Position numbers and translations under genes: made by a program. Below, piece after piece: positions 9,699-17,455 of a DNA stretch of 49,995 nucleotides (within the stretch, counting starts at the first letter, position 1; each line of letters begins with the position of its first letter). Source of the DNA: an uncultured Bacteroidota bacterium. GTDB lineage: Bacteria > Bacteroidota > Bacteroidia > Chitinophagales > Chitinophagaceae. The DNA lies in the NCBI GenBank assembly GCA_903881585.1, contig CAIRTW010000151.1, positions 1 through 49,995 of the forward strand, read 5' to 3'. A model generated the notes under the pieces. That model saw only the letters and a program-made list of their open reading frames with translations, was not told the origin of the DNA and did not search any database.

Positions 9699-9727
9699 CC
9701 TCACCCTCTCCGAAGGAGAGGGTGAGG
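9699..9727. terminator. 13-bp perfect hairpin after the CBS gene
   Basis: Arms CCTCACCCTCTCC (9699-9711) and GGAGAGGGTGAGG (9715-9727) enclose a GAA loop, two bases after the stop codon. It may terminate transcription, but no T-tract follows. It is also of the CCCTCTCC/GGAGAGGG type that forms the ends of the miaB insertion, so it may be a repeat that serves as terminator. Confidence 0.6.
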
Positions 9728-9790
9728 TCGAGTACCGCACCACCGGAAATCGGATAAACACTTTTTGATTTTTCGGCCAGCCAACTTTTA

Positions 9791-9817
9791 GGTTTTGACT
9801 TTTAACTTTTGACTTAA
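9791..9817. repeat. TTTTGACTTTTAAC-type simple repeat, upstream copy
   Basis: GGTTTTGACTTTTAACTTTT followed by GACTTAA ends on the ATG of the DUF3109 gene. A longer copy lies at 10423-10456 on the other side of that gene. Confidence 0.7.
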
Positions 9818-10395
9818 TGATTGCGATAGATAACGTACTGGTGAGTGATGAGATAGTGCAGGAGCAGTTTGTCTGTGACCTGGACAAGTGTAAGGGCGGC
9901 TGCTGCGTGGATGGTGATTGCGGTGCGCCGCTTACTGAAGAGGAAACGAAGATCATAGCCCGCATCTACCCGAAAATAAAATCAACCCTCAACCCGGAAT
10001 ACATTGCCGAAATAGAACGGCAGGGCACTCACACTAACGATGATGAATATGGCCTTGTAACACCTACTGTAAATGGCGGCATCTGCGTATATGGCATTAC
10101 CGATGAGCGTGGCACCGTGAAGTGCGGTATTGAAAAAGCATGGAAGGAAGGCAAGGTGAATTTCCGCAAACCGATCTCCTGCCACCTGTTCCCGATACGC
10201 ATTATCTCCCACCCCGGCTATGAGGCCGTAAACTATGAGCCGCGCGAAACACTCTGCAAGCCAGCATGCAAACTAGGCAAGTCGCTGAAAGTGCCGGTCT
10301 ATGTGTTTCTGAAAGATGCAATTATCCGTAAGTACGGGGATGAGTTTTATGAAGCGCTGGAGGCGGTGGCGAAAAAAGTAAAAAGTAAAAAGTAA
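9817..10395 (+). CDS. DUF3109 family cysteine-rich protein
   Basis: A 192-residue cytoplasmic protein matching the Bacteroidota DUF3109 family as I know it. It is rich in cysteines: the N-terminal CDLDKCKGGCCVDGDCGAPL block, then ICVYG, VKCGIEKAW, ISCHLFPIR, and LCKPACKLGK near the C-terminus. These suggest a bound zinc ion or iron-sulfur cluster, as in the related YkgJ-type proteins; that is inference. Its biochemical role is unknown. The last residues (KKVKSKK) are encoded by the AAAAGT simple repeat, which also supplies the stop codon. It converges on asd. Confidence 0.82.
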   Translation: MIAIDNVLVSDEIVQEQFVCDLDKCKGGCCVDGDCGAPLTEEETKIIARIYPKIKSTLNPEYIAEIERQGTHTNDDEYGLVTPTVNGGICVYGITDERGTVKCGIEKAWKEGKVNFRKPISCHLFPIRIISHPGYEAVNYEPRETLCKPACKLGKSLKVPVYVFLKDAIIRKYGDEFYEALEAVAKKVKSKK

Positions 10396-10456
10396 AAAGT
10401 GAGCACACGACTCCAACTTTGTGGTTTTGACTTTTAACTTTTAACTTTTGACTTAA
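10372..10456. repeat. Inverted AAAAGT-type repeats between convergent genes
   Basis: AAAAAGT units at 10372-10400 face a GGTTTTGACTTTTAAC-type run at 10423-10456. The two form an imperfect long stem between the convergent DUF3109 and asd genes and include both stop codons. It could act as a bidirectional terminator; that role is inferred. Confidence 0.6.
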
Positions 10457-11445
10457 ATCAACCATCCATTATTATACAACAGCTTGGCGATCTGCACGGC
10501 ATTGGTTGCAGCACCCTTCCTCAGGTTATCTGAAACGATCCAGCAGTTGAGGGTATTCTCTTGCGAATAGTCTTTTCTTATACGGCCTACGAAAACCTCG
10601 TCTTTTCCTTCTGCATCTATAGGCATCGGGTAGGCGTTCATGGACGGATTGTCCACTACTACTATACCGGACTGATTGGAGAGGAGTTCTTTAATATCAG
10701 ATTCATGAAAGCTGTTTTTCAGCTCAATGTTCACACTTTCGCTGTGGCCGCCAACAACTGGCACACGCACGGTGGTAGCGGTAACACGGATGCTTTGGTC
10801 GCCCATGATCTTGCAGGTCTCCTGCATCATTTTTATTTCTTCTTTGGTATAGCCATTCTCCTGGAAGACGTCTATGTGCGGTATTACATTCAGGTCTATC
10901 TGGTGCGGATATACATGGTGGGCTTTGTTGCCTGCGCGCTGAGCCATCAGTTCTTTTACTGCCTTTTGCCCGGTGCCGCTCACAGATTGATAAGTGCTCA
11001 CCACTACCCTCTTTATCCCATATTTCAGATGGATTGGGTTCAGCACCATCACCATTTGTATGGTGGAACAGTTTGGGTTGGCTATGATCATGTCGTTGGC
11101 TGTAAGCACATGGCCATTAACCTCTGGTACCACCAGCTTTATGTCGTTATGCATACGCCATGCGGAGGAATTATCAACAACCCGGCAGCCCACAGCAGCA
11201 AACTTTGGCGCCAGATCCAGAGACAAAGCCCCACCTGCCGAGAACAGAGCCAGGGCGGGCCTCATGGCAATAGCCGTATCAGCACTCACCACGGTATATT
11301 CCCGCCCTTTGAAAACAACTTTACCACCCACAGACTTTTCCGAAGCCACAGGAATTAGCTCCGTAACCGGAAAATTTCTTTCTTCCAGTATTTTCAACAT
11401 CGTGCTGCCTACAAGGCCTGTGGCCCCTACTACTGCTACTTTCAT
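10453..11445 (-). CDS. asd: Aspartate-semialdehyde dehydrogenase
   Basis: The enzyme reduces aspartyl-4-phosphate to aspartate semialdehyde with NADPH, the branch point to lysine/diaminopimelate, methionine and threonine. The 330-residue protein has the N-terminal nucleotide-binding GATGLVGSTML (7-17), the active-site Cys126 in NPNCSTIQ, and the catalytic His234 in VVGGHSES. Length is normal for the family. It follows mazF on the same strand by 39 bp, but a near-consensus -7 box (TACATTTA at 11474-11481) suggests its own promoter. The stop codon lies inside the simple repeat shared with the convergent DUF3109 gene. Confidence 0.95.
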   Translation of the reverse strand: MKVAVVGATGLVGSTMLKILEERNFPVTELIPVASEKSVGGKVVFKGREYTVVSADTAIAMRPALALFSAGGALSLDLAPKFAAVGCRVVDNSSAWRMHNDIKLVVPEVNGHVLTANDMIIANPNCSTIQMVMVLNPIHLKYGIKRVVVSTYQSVSGTGQKAVKELMAQRAGNKAHHVYPHQIDLNVIPHIDVFQENGYTKEEIKMMQETCKIMGDQSIRVTATTVRVPVVGGHSESVNIELKNSFHESDIKELLSNQSGIVVVDNPSMNAYPMPIDAEGKDEVFVGRIRKDYSQENTLNCWIVSDNLRKGAATNAVQIAKLLYNNGWLI

Positions 11446-11484
11446 TGGGTCTAATCAATTGCTATTTGGAATGTAAATGTAGTG

Positions 11485-11805
11485 TTAGCAAAGCATTTCG
11501 TTGATTACTTCTTTAATCCTATCACTTTCGGGCTTTCTGAGTTTGCCCATAAATGAGGATAGGCGGGTTTTATCAACTGTTTTGATTTGATCTAACATTA
11601 TCATGCCCTTTTCTCCGTCTACAGTACATGCTATTCGTGAGGGATATTGCTTTAGTGTATGAGTTAGAGGGGCTATAATTACTGTTTTCATATACTTATT
11701 CATATCATCAGGCGATATGATTACACATGGTCTTGTCTTACTGACCTCGCTACCTACAACAGGATCAAGACTCACCCAGTAAATTGAATATTGCTTTATT
11801 TCCAT
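11485..11805 (-). CDS. mazF: MazF/PemK-family endoribonuclease toxin
   Basis: This 106-residue protein has the MazF fold signature: an N-terminal IYWVSLDPVVGSEVSKTRPC strand-loop with the conserved GSExxKTRPxxIIS motif, a VIIAPLT strand, and a LDQIKTVDKTRL segment. MazF toxins cleave mRNA at short specific sequences unless bound by the antitoxin. Its ATG lies inside the mazE 3' end (10-nt overlap), the usual antitoxin-toxin order and translational coupling. Transcription should come from the mazE promoter. All expected core residues appear present, so the toxin is probably active; the cleavage site cannot be predicted. Confidence 0.9.
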   Translation of the reverse strand: MEIKQYSIYWVSLDPVVGSEVSKTRPCVIISPDDMNKYMKTVIIAPLTHTLKQYPSRIACTVDGEKGMIMLDQIKTVDKTRLSSFMGKLRKPESDRIKEVINEMLC

Positions 11806-12053
11806 GTCCAGTCCTCGGTGTTTTCATCGTTAAAAACATCTGGCATAACTAAAGCGTCGTCTCCATTTTCAGCCATCTCCTTGAACGCTTTTGCCCAGCC
11901 TTTCCTTTTAGGAGCCGGTGCTACCGCAGTAATAATGATATGATGGTTCTTAACTTCAATTGATACATCATTTTCAATATCACATTGTGTCAAAATACTC
12001 TTCGGGAGTATTATACCTTTTGAGTTTCCAATATTTCTGATCGTTGCATTCAT
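11796..12053 (-). CDS. mazE: MazE-type antitoxin (AbrB/SpoVT fold)
   Basis: An 85-residue antitoxin with an N-terminal swapped-hairpin DNA-binding domain: TIRNIGNSKGIILPKSIL (4-21), followed by VSIEVKNHHIIITAV. The C-terminal tail (about 48-85) is charged and ends in acidic and Trp residues, fitting a flexible toxin-binding arm. It should neutralise the downstream toxin and repress the operon. The ATG follows a TAACTTTG -7 box by four bases, and that box overlaps a pair of palindromic GTTATAAC sites, a likely autoregulatory operator. Confidence 0.88.
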   Translation of the reverse strand: MNATIRNIGNSKGIILPKSILTQCDIENDVSIEVKNHHIIITAVAPAPKRKGWAKAFKEMAENGDDALVMPDVFNDENTEDWTWK

Positions 12054-12057
12054 ATAC

Positions 12058-12089
12058 CAAAGTTATAACTTAGTTATAACAACAACAAA
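12058..12089 (-). promoter_or_regulatory. mazEF promoter with overlapping tandem palindromic operator
   Basis: On the minus strand a -33 TTTG (12086-12089) and a -7 TAACTTTG (12058-12065) are 20 bp apart, the consensus spacing. Two copies of the perfect palindrome GTTATAAC (12062-12069 and 12073-12080), spaced by three bases, overlap the -7 box. This fits repression by MazE or MazEF. The predicted transcript start falls within a base or so of the ATG at 12053, so the mRNA should be leaderless. Confidence 0.7.
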
Positions 12090-12192
12090 TTCCCGTATTT
12101 CTTCATTGATAAAGATCGATGATTTGCGACACTCGAGTAAAGCACAGGAACAAGGTCCTGCTATTCCGGCGGGAGAGGTTTGGGGTTTGTCT

Positions 12193-12200
12193 TATCTTTG
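12193..12200 (+). promoter_or_regulatory. -7 promoter box of the ABC exporter gene
   Basis: TATCTTTG matches TAnnTTTG and lies six bases before the ATG at 12207. It rules out the earlier in-frame ATG at 12180 and predicts a nearly leaderless transcript. Confidence 0.65.
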
Positions 12201-12206
12201 CGCCCT

Positions 12207-13958
12207 ATGAAGAACCTTGGTTCGCTGAATAAATATTTTGTTAAGTACAAATGGCGGTTGCTGCTGGGTCTATTGTTTGTGGCCATATCCAGCAAATTTG
12301 CAGAGATGCCGGGGCATGTGGTGAGAGATATTCTGAACGAAGTGCAAACTACCCTTAAGAACAACACTGCCGGGCTCAATAATTCGGTGCTTATACATGA
12401 TGTAGTATATGCTGGTATTACGTTGTTAGGGCTGGCACTGCTGCGCGGGCTGTTCATGTTCATGATGCGGCAAACCATAATAGTAATGTCGCGGCACATA
12501 GAGTATGACCAGAAGAACGAGATATACAACCACTACCAGTCGCTCAACACGCGCTTTTACAAAGAACATTTTACCGGCGACCTGATGAACCGTATTTCAG
12601 AAGATGTGTCGCGGGTACGCATGTACACCGGGCCATCTGTCATGTACTTTACCTCGGTAGTTTTCCTGGCGTTGTTTTGCATTGTAGACATGCTGCGGGT
12701 AAATGTGATGCTCACCGTTTGCGTTGTAACTCCTTTGCCACTGCTGGCTTTCTCCATATACTATGTAAACAAGATCATTTTTAAAAAGAGCGGAAAGATA
12801 CAGGCGCAGCTTTCCTTACTTACAACTACGGCGCAAGAGTCTTATTCCGGGGTGCGGGTAGTGAAATCGTTTGTGCAGGAGAAAAACATGATGCGGTTTT
12901 TTGACACCAACTCAGAAGCATACCGGCAAAGCTCCATCAACCTGTCGCTTACAGAAGCTGTCTATTTCCCTGCTATGAACCTGTTCATAGGATTGAGCAT
13001 GATAGGCACGGTGCTCATCGGCGGGTACTTCGCCATCAAGGGGCAAATAACAACTGGCAATATTGCGGAGTTCGTTATTTACATCAACATACTCATGTTC
13101 CCGATATCCAGCATAGGCATGGTAGCCAGCATGACCCAGCGTGCCGGGGCATCGCAAAAGCGGATAGATGAATTCCTGCATACGGAGCCGGAGATCAAAA
13201 CCCCTGTCAACGCGGTAAATAAAGAACCGCAGGGTACTGTTTCGTTCAATGACGTAACCTTTACTTATCCGCACACAGGCATCACTGCATTGCAGCATTT
13301 TTCACTGAATGTAACAGCAGGTCAAAAGGTGGCAATAATCGGCAAAACGGGGGCAGGCAAATCAACGCTGGCACAACTGCTATTGCGGATGTATGATGTT
13401 ACTACCGGAGAGCTGTTGCTGGACGGTGTGAACATAAAGAACTATGGGTTGCACCCGCTACGCACCGGTATAGCCTATGCGCCGCAGGAAGCCTATTTGT
13501 TTTCTGATACTATTTTCAACAACATCCGGTTCGGTAAGGATAACGCTACACCCGCAGAGGTGAAGGAAGCTGCCCGCATGGCGGATCTTGACAAAGATAT
13601 CATGTCATTCCCCGGCGGCTATGAAACAATGATAGGTGAGCGCGGTGTAATGCTATCCGGCGGTCAGAAACAGCGTATGGTACTGGCCCGCGCTATACTG
13701 AAGAACAGCAGTATACTGCTGCTGGATGAGTGCCTCTCGGCCGTGGATACCCAAACCGAAAAGACCATACTCGCAAACCTGCAGGATTTCCTGAAAGGCA
13801 AAACAACCTTTGTCATCACCCACCGAATCTTCACCAGCTGGACTTTCGATCAGATCATCATACTCGATAACGGCAGCATCGCAGAGCAGGGCACCCACGA
13901 TGAACTGATGGCGCTCAATGGCAGGTATGCTAAACTGTACCGCCACCAGACCGGGTAA
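12207..13958 (+). CDS. ABC exporter, fused membrane and ATPase domains (MsbA-like)
   Basis: A 583-residue half-transporter that should dimerise in the inner membrane. The N-terminal half (about 1-320) has six hydrophobic segments typical of type IV ABC exporters. The C-terminal ATPase has Walker A GKTGAGKST (about 378-386), signature LSGGQKQRM (about 482) and Walker B ILLLDE followed by CLSAVDTQTE; the Walker B glutamate and switch His (VITHR) are intact. The substrate is unknown: lipid, lipid A precursor or drug export are the usual roles of this MsbA/LmrA-like subfamily. The start MKNLGSLNK is set by the -7 box just upstream. It is flanked by mazEF and the TMEM175 gene, with no partner gene evident. 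Confidence 0.9.
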   Translation: MKNLGSLNKYFVKYKWRLLLGLLFVAISSKFAEMPGHVVRDILNEVQTTLKNNTAGLNNSVLIHDVVYAGITLLGLALLRGLFMFMMRQTIIVMSRHIEYDQKNEIYNHYQSLNTRFYKEHFTGDLMNRISEDVSRVRMYTGPSVMYFTSVVFLALFCIVDMLRVNVMLTVCVVTPLPLLAFSIYYVNKIIFKKSGKIQAQLSLLTTTAQESYSGVRVVKSFVQEKNMMRFFDTNSEAYRQSSINLSLTEAVYFPAMNLFIGLSMIGTVLIGGYFAIKGQITTGNIAEFVIYINILMFPISSIGMVASMTQRAGASQKRIDEFLHTEPEIKTPVNAVNKEPQGTVSFNDVTFTYPHTGITALQHFSLNVTAGQKVAIIGKTGAGKSTLAQLLLRMYDVTTGELLLDGVNIKNYGLHPLRTGIAYAPQEAYLFSDTIFNNIRFGKDNATPAEVKEAARMADLDKDIMSFPGGYETMIGERGVMLSGGQKQRMVLARAILKNSSILLLDECLSAVDTQTEKTILANLQDFLKGKTTFVITHRIFTSWTFDQIIILDNGSIAEQGTHDELMALNGRYAKLYRHQTG

Positions 13959-13964
13959 TTTGAT

Positions 13965-14008
13965 CCCGCATTTCTGCGGGAGAAGATGTGATCCCGATAG
14001 CTATCGGG
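13965..14008. terminator. Two consecutive palindromes after the ABC exporter gene
   Basis: CCCGCA/TGCGGG with a TTTC loop (13965-13980) starts six bases after the stop and is a likely terminator stem. It is followed by the perfect palindrome CCCGATAGCTATCGGG (13993-14008), the same sequence as at 8851-8866. Confidence 0.6.
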
Positions 14009-14039
14009 AGAAAATTGTACTTTGGTAAAAACTATAGTT

Positions 14040-14795
14040 ATGATTTTCAGGCGCAATGGGAAAGAAGCAAAAGCCAAAAAGGAGGAAAAAGATGTGATCG
14101 CCTGGCGTGGCCACGAAGTGACGCGCATAGAAGCTTTTAGCGATGCTGTATTTGGCTTTGCGATCACGTTGCTTGTGGTGTCTCTTGAAGTACCAAAAAA
14201 TTTTGATGAACTGATGCTTGCAATGACGGGCTTTCTTCCATTTGCCGTTTGCTTTCTTTTGTTTTTCCAGGTATGGTCTGCACAAAACCTGTTCTTCAGA
14301 AGGTTTGGACTGCATGATGAGCGTACTCTCGCATTGAATGCGATGCTGCTGTTTGCCGTACTTTTTTTTGTTTACCCGCTTAAATTTCTCTTTACCGCGT
14401 TCATTGTTCGCCACGCCATTAGTGAACCCCACCAGTGGGTAGAGCTGATGTATATTTATGGAGGTGGTTTCGCTGCTATTTACTTCCTTTTTGCGCTTAT
14501 GTATCTCCATGCGTACCAAAAAAGAGACATGTTAAAGCTTAGCTATAGCGAAGCTTTTGAGGCCAAAACCTATATGTACCGCAACATTGGCGTAGGATCA
14601 GTTGGACTGCTTTCTGTAGCTATATCCTCACTCGGACCTGAATTCGTTCCTTATGGAGGAATGTCTTTTGCACTGATAGGTGTAGTGATCGGGTTTACCC
14701 ACAGAAAACGGAGAAAAATTCATAAGGAGAAATATGGGCATGAGATGGGGATGGGAAACCAGGTGACGGATGATGTGCCTGTGGGGAAGCACTAA
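14040..14795 (+). CDS. TMEM175-family potassium channel-like membrane protein
   Basis: A 251-residue inner-membrane protein. Residues about 25-48 carry the TMEM175 signature RxxxFSDAVFxxAITLL (RIEAFSDAVFGFAITLL), which lines the pore in this family of potassium channels (DUF1211). Five further hydrophobic segments follow, for six in all, the bacterial architecture. The start is an ATG at 14040; the TTG at 14022 lies within the promoter-like TACTTTGG and is unlikely. A basic C-terminal tail (THRKRRKIHKEK) should be cytoplasmic. It is a single gene that converges on the HEPN/MNT pair, overlapping that pair's last codon by four bases. Confidence 0.85.
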   Translation: MIFRRNGKEAKAKKEEKDVIAWRGHEVTRIEAFSDAVFGFAITLLVVSLEVPKNFDELMLAMTGFLPFAVCFLLFFQVWSAQNLFFRRFGLHDERTLALNAMLLFAVLFFVYPLKFLFTAFIVRHAISEPHQWVELMYIYGGGFAAIYFLFALMYLHAYQKRDMLKLSYSEAFEAKTYMYRNIGVGSVGLLSVAISSLGPEFVPYGGMSFALIGVVIGFTHRKRRKIHKEKYGHEMGMGNQVTDDVPVGKH

Positions 14796-15136
14796 TTATA
14801 CTGTAACAGAACCACCTTTATCTCGTCGATCAATGACGGCAAAAAATTCTCCTTAATGTTCCACACGATCTTATAATCAATGCCCATATAGTCATGTACA
14901 ATTCTATTACGAAATCCTCTCAATCTGAACCAATCAACAGAAGTATAACCCTCCTCAATTTCATCTGGTAAATGGTGTGCTGCCTCTCCTATTATTTCAA
15001 AATTGCGGATAACTGCGTCAATGTTTTTTTCGTCTGCAACAAATTGATCGAAAGACAAGCCATGAGTGTAGTCGATAATTTTATTTGCGCTTTGCAAAAT
15101 ATCTTCCAGCAACAACTTTGAATTTCTTTTAGACAT
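14792..15136 (-). CDS. HepT-like HEPN toxin (DUF86)
   Basis: This 114-residue all-helical protein carries the HEPN ribonuclease motif RX4HXY as RNRIVHDY, followed by MGIDYKIVWN, typical of HepT/DUF86 toxins. In characterised pairs HepT cleaves RNA and is silenced by the MNT nucleotidyltransferase partner, which AMPylates the tyrosine of that motif. The ATG at 15136 overlaps the partner stop by eight bases; the in-frame TTG at 15154 is less likely. Motif residues are intact. It lies downstream of the partner in one transcript. Confidence 0.85.
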   Translation of the reverse strand: MSKRNSKLLLEDILQSANKIIDYTHGLSFDQFVADEKNIDAVIRNFEIIGEAAHHLPDEIEEGYTSVDWFRLRGFRNRIVHDYMGIDYKIVWNIKENFLPSLIDEIKVVLLQYN

Positions 15137-15419
15137 AGACAATTTCAGATTCAATTGCCTTAAGATAACCTGGCTTTATTCCTGCTTTGGAAACAAGATC
15201 AACTTTCCTTTTTAGTATCAGCTCAATCTCATTTGCCAGATCTATAAACTCAACTCCAATCGGTTCACTGAATTCCACCACGATATCAATATCACTTTCG
15301 TTGGTAAAGTCATTCCTTACTACAGAGCCAAATAAACCGATAGAACTAACGTGATACTTCGACGTCAATCCCGGCTTTATTTGTTTTAGCTTGCTTTGTA
15401 TGACAGACAGCATTTGCAT
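15129..15419 (-). CDS. MntA-like minimal nucleotidyltransferase antitoxin
   Basis: A 96-residue minimal nucleotidyltransferase. The motif GSX10DXD is exact: GS in LFGSVVRN, then ESDIDIVVEF supplies the DID metal ligands; a third acidic residue (VDLV, near 75) completes the active site. In studied systems this protein AMPylates the HEPN toxin and so acts as antitoxin. A TATCTTTG -7 box ends five bases from the ATG at 15419, so the transcript is probably leaderless. An alternative ATG two codons in is possible. Confidence 0.87.
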   Translation of the reverse strand: MQMLSVIQSKLKQIKPGLTSKYHVSSIGLFGSVVRNDFTNESDIDIVVEFSEPIGVEFIDLANEIELILKRKVDLVSKAGIKPGYLKAIESEIVYV

Positions 15420-15423
15420 ATTG

Positions 15424-15431
15424 CAAAGATA
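15424..15431 (-). promoter_or_regulatory. -7 promoter box of the first HEPN/MNT pair
   Basis: TATCTTTG on the minus strand matches TAnnTTTG, four bases from the ATG at 15419. It predicts a leaderless transcript. Confidence 0.6.
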
Positions 15432-15450
15432 ACAATTTAATACCTACCTC

Positions 15451-16149
15451 CTAGTCTTCCTCCCGCTCCTTCTTGCCCTTAGCCGGTTCCTTCCCTTCGA
15501 TCACGATCACTATCTCCCCCTTAGGCGGGTGTTGCTCGTAATGCGCAGCCAAAGCAGCAACAGTGTTATTGTTTGTCTCCTCAAACATTTTTGTAAGCTC
15601 CCGGCATACCGCTGCTTGTCGCTCCGCGCCGAAGTAAGTCGCGAGTTCGTTCAGCGTTTTCACCAGCCGGTGCGGAGATTCATAAAGTATTACCGTACGC
15701 TCTTCTTCGGCCAATAGTTTCAGCATTGTTTGCCGGCCTTTTTTCAGCGGCAGGAAGCCTTCAAAAACAAAGCGATTCGATGGTATGCCCGATTGCACCA
15801 ACGCTGGCACAAACGCGGTAGCCCCCGGCAGACACTCTACGCGTATCTTCTGCCTTATACACTCACGCACCAGCAGGAAACCGGGATCGGAAATGCCCGG
15901 CGTACCGGCATCTGTTATCAGCGCGAAGGTCTTGCCGGCAGCAAGTTGTTCTATCAGGTGCGGGAGTACCTTATGCTCATTATGTGCATGGTAAGGAGTG
16001 AGCGGCTTTTGTATATCATAGTGCCGCATGAGCACACTGCTGGTACGCGTGTCTTCGCACAGCACCACATCCACCTGCCGCAGCATCTCTACGGCCCGGT
16101 AGGTGATGTCTCCAAGGTTACCTATCGGTGATGGTATGAGGTAAAGCAT
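15451..16149 (-). CDS. rsmI: 16S rRNA (cytidine1402-2'-O)-methyltransferase
   Basis: RsmI methylates the 2'-OH of C1402 in the ribosomal decoding centre using S-adenosylmethionine. The 232-residue protein has the tetrapyrrole-methylase fold and the family signatures: LIPSPIGNLGDITYRA at the N-terminus, VVLCEDTRTSSVLM, the YHAHNEH segment, the loop LITDAGTPGISDPGF, and LPGATAFVPALV. The C-terminus is highly charged (KGKKEREED) and slightly shorter than in Escherichia coli. It is a single gene or the last of the minus-strand series; no terminator is obvious. Confidence 0.94.
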   Translation of the reverse strand: MLYLIPSPIGNLGDITYRAVEMLRQVDVVLCEDTRTSSVLMRHYDIQKPLTPYHAHNEHKVLPHLIEQLAAGKTFALITDAGTPGISDPGFLLVRECIRQKIRVECLPGATAFVPALVQSGIPSNRFVFEGFLPLKKGRQTMLKLLAEEERTVILYESPHRLVKTLNELATYFGAERQAAVCRELTKMFEETNNNTVAALAAHYEQHPPKGEIVIVIEGKEPAKGKKEREED

Positions 16150-16218
16150 TTAATGTGCAAATTTGAAAATACGAAAATATGAAAATGGAGAAACGCAAGG
16201 GAGCCACGACAATCCAAA

Positions 16219-16272
16219 CCTGCCTGTCGGCAGAGGTTCCCAAGTCCCAATTCCATCCTGATAGCTATCGGG
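16219..16272. repeat. Paired palindromes next to the purS stop codon
   Basis: CCTGCCTGTCGGCAGAGG (16219-16236) and CCTGATAGCTATCGGG (16257-16272, one mismatch from the perfect palindrome at 8851 and 13993) lie 20 bp apart. The second ends one base before the purS stop codon. The pairing of both palindrome types repeats the pattern at 8851-8916. Confidence 0.65.
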
Positions 16273-16273
16273 A

Positions 16274-16525
16274 CTACCCTTCTGCCAGCATAACATCAAA
16301 GGATTCCATTACCTGGTTAGCGAGCAGCTTTTTACAGGCTTCGCGCGCCATTTTCTCGGCTTCGTCTTTTGTGGCAGCTTCCAGTTGCAGGGTTATGTGC
16401 TTGCCTATGCGAACCTCGTTGATGTTCGTCAATCCCAGGTTGTGCAGGCTGTTATTTACCGCCTTGCCCTGTGGGTCCAGCAGTTCTTTTAGCGGCATTA
16501 CGTTGATGTGTGCAGTGTACTTCAT
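16274..16525 (-). CDS. purS: Phosphoribosylformylglycinamidine synthase subunit PurS
   Basis: PurS is the small subunit that joins PurL and PurQ in the FGAM synthase complex of purine biosynthesis. The 83-residue protein shows the family pattern: YTAHINVMPLKELLDPQGKA (3-22), then LHNLGLTNINEVRIGKHITL, a helix EAEKMAREACKKLLANQVME, and a short ending. Length is standard. Organisms with PurS have the short PurL rather than the long fused form; neither purL nor purQ is in this window. It sits between rsmI and pssA with gaps of about 48-125 bp. Confidence 0.92.
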   Translation of the reverse strand: MKYTAHINVMPLKELLDPQGKAVNNSLHNLGLTNINEVRIGKHITLQLEAATKDEAEKMAREACKKLLANQVMESFDVMLAEG

Positions 16526-16573
16526 AAAATTCCAAATTCAAAAGTTAAAATTCAAACGGTGGTCTTAAAATAC

Positions 16574-17395
16574 TCACAAATTGCGCTCACTAGCTGTATC
16601 CTCTCCTGCTACAAGGCCGGAAGCAGTTGGTTGTTTATAAATCAACGACAGCAGCACATACACTATAAAGGCAACGGGTATGGCAGCTACGCCTGCAAAT
16701 GGTATTGCAATACCACCCACTGCCAGCACTGCCAGCTGTGGCCATAAAGTAGCCATGCTCCATTTTGATGGTATCATCTTAATAAACTTAACACCCGATA
16801 CCATGAGCCAGCACAGAATGCCTATAATAACGTACAGCACCCATTTGTTCTGAAAGTACGCGGCGATATTATGCGGGTTGTACCACATAATAAGCGGGAA
16901 GGAAGCGACGAAGATGCCAACCGCAGGTACCGGCATACCAATGAAGTAGTTCTTCTGGCTATCGGCAGTGATGTTGAATTTAGCCAGGCGCAGTGCGGCA
17001 AAGCATGCTATAAGAAATGCCGGCGCCATACCGATCATGCTTACATCAAATGCGTTGTTCTCGCCCATTAGCGAATCCCACAGTAGCTTAAAAAAAATAA
17101 CGGAGGGCGCAACACCAAACGATACAACATCTGCCAGCGAATCAAGGTCTTTACCTATAGGCGAAAATACTTTAAGCGCACGCGCCACCATGCCATCCAG
17201 CATATCGCATACGGCAGCTATACCTATGAAGATGCTGCCGAGGTACATTTGTTCTGCCCCATGCACCCAATGCCAGTTGGGTATTCCACCCTGAACGCTT
17301 ACACTGGTGTAGGGCTGTGCAGTAAGTATATATGCGATAGCAATGCAGCCGCAAAATAAATTGGCCAGCGTGAGCAGGTTAGGCAAATGTTTCAT
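16574..17395 (-). CDS. pssA: CDP-diacylglycerol-serine O-phosphatidyltransferase
   Basis: This inner-membrane enzyme makes phosphatidylserine from CDP-diacylglycerol and serine, the first step to phosphatidylethanolamine. The 273-residue protein has about eight hydrophobic segments and the complete CDP-alcohol phosphotransferase motif DGX2ARX8GX3DX3D: DGMVAR, eight residues, then GKDLDSLAD (about 68-90). The N-terminus KHLPNLLTLANLFCGC is typical of the type found in Bacteroidota and Firmicutes. A TACTTTTG -7 box ends six bases before the ATG. Confidence 0.93.
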   Translation of the reverse strand: MKHLPNLLTLANLFCGCIAIAYILTAQPYTSVSVQGGIPNWHWVHGAEQMYLGSIFIGIAAVCDMLDGMVARALKVFSPIGKDLDSLADVVSFGVAPSVIFFKLLWDSLMGENNAFDVSMIGMAPAFLIACFAALRLAKFNITADSQKNYFIGMPVPAVGIFVASFPLIMWYNPHNIAAYFQNKWVLYVIIGILCWLMVSGVKFIKMIPSKWSMATLWPQLAVLAVGGIAIPFAGVAAIPVAFIVYVLLSLIYKQPTASGLVAGEDTASERNL

Positions 17396-17400
17396 CGGCT

Positions 17401-17408
17401 CAAAAGTA
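17401..17408 (-). promoter_or_regulatory. -7 promoter box of pssA
   Basis: TACTTTTG on the minus strand matches TAnnTTTG, six bases from the ATG at 17395. It predicts a leader of only a few bases. Confidence 0.6.
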
Positions 17409-17455
17409 ATGATATTTGGTTAATGGCTGAATGGCTCATTTTGACCATATCTTCG

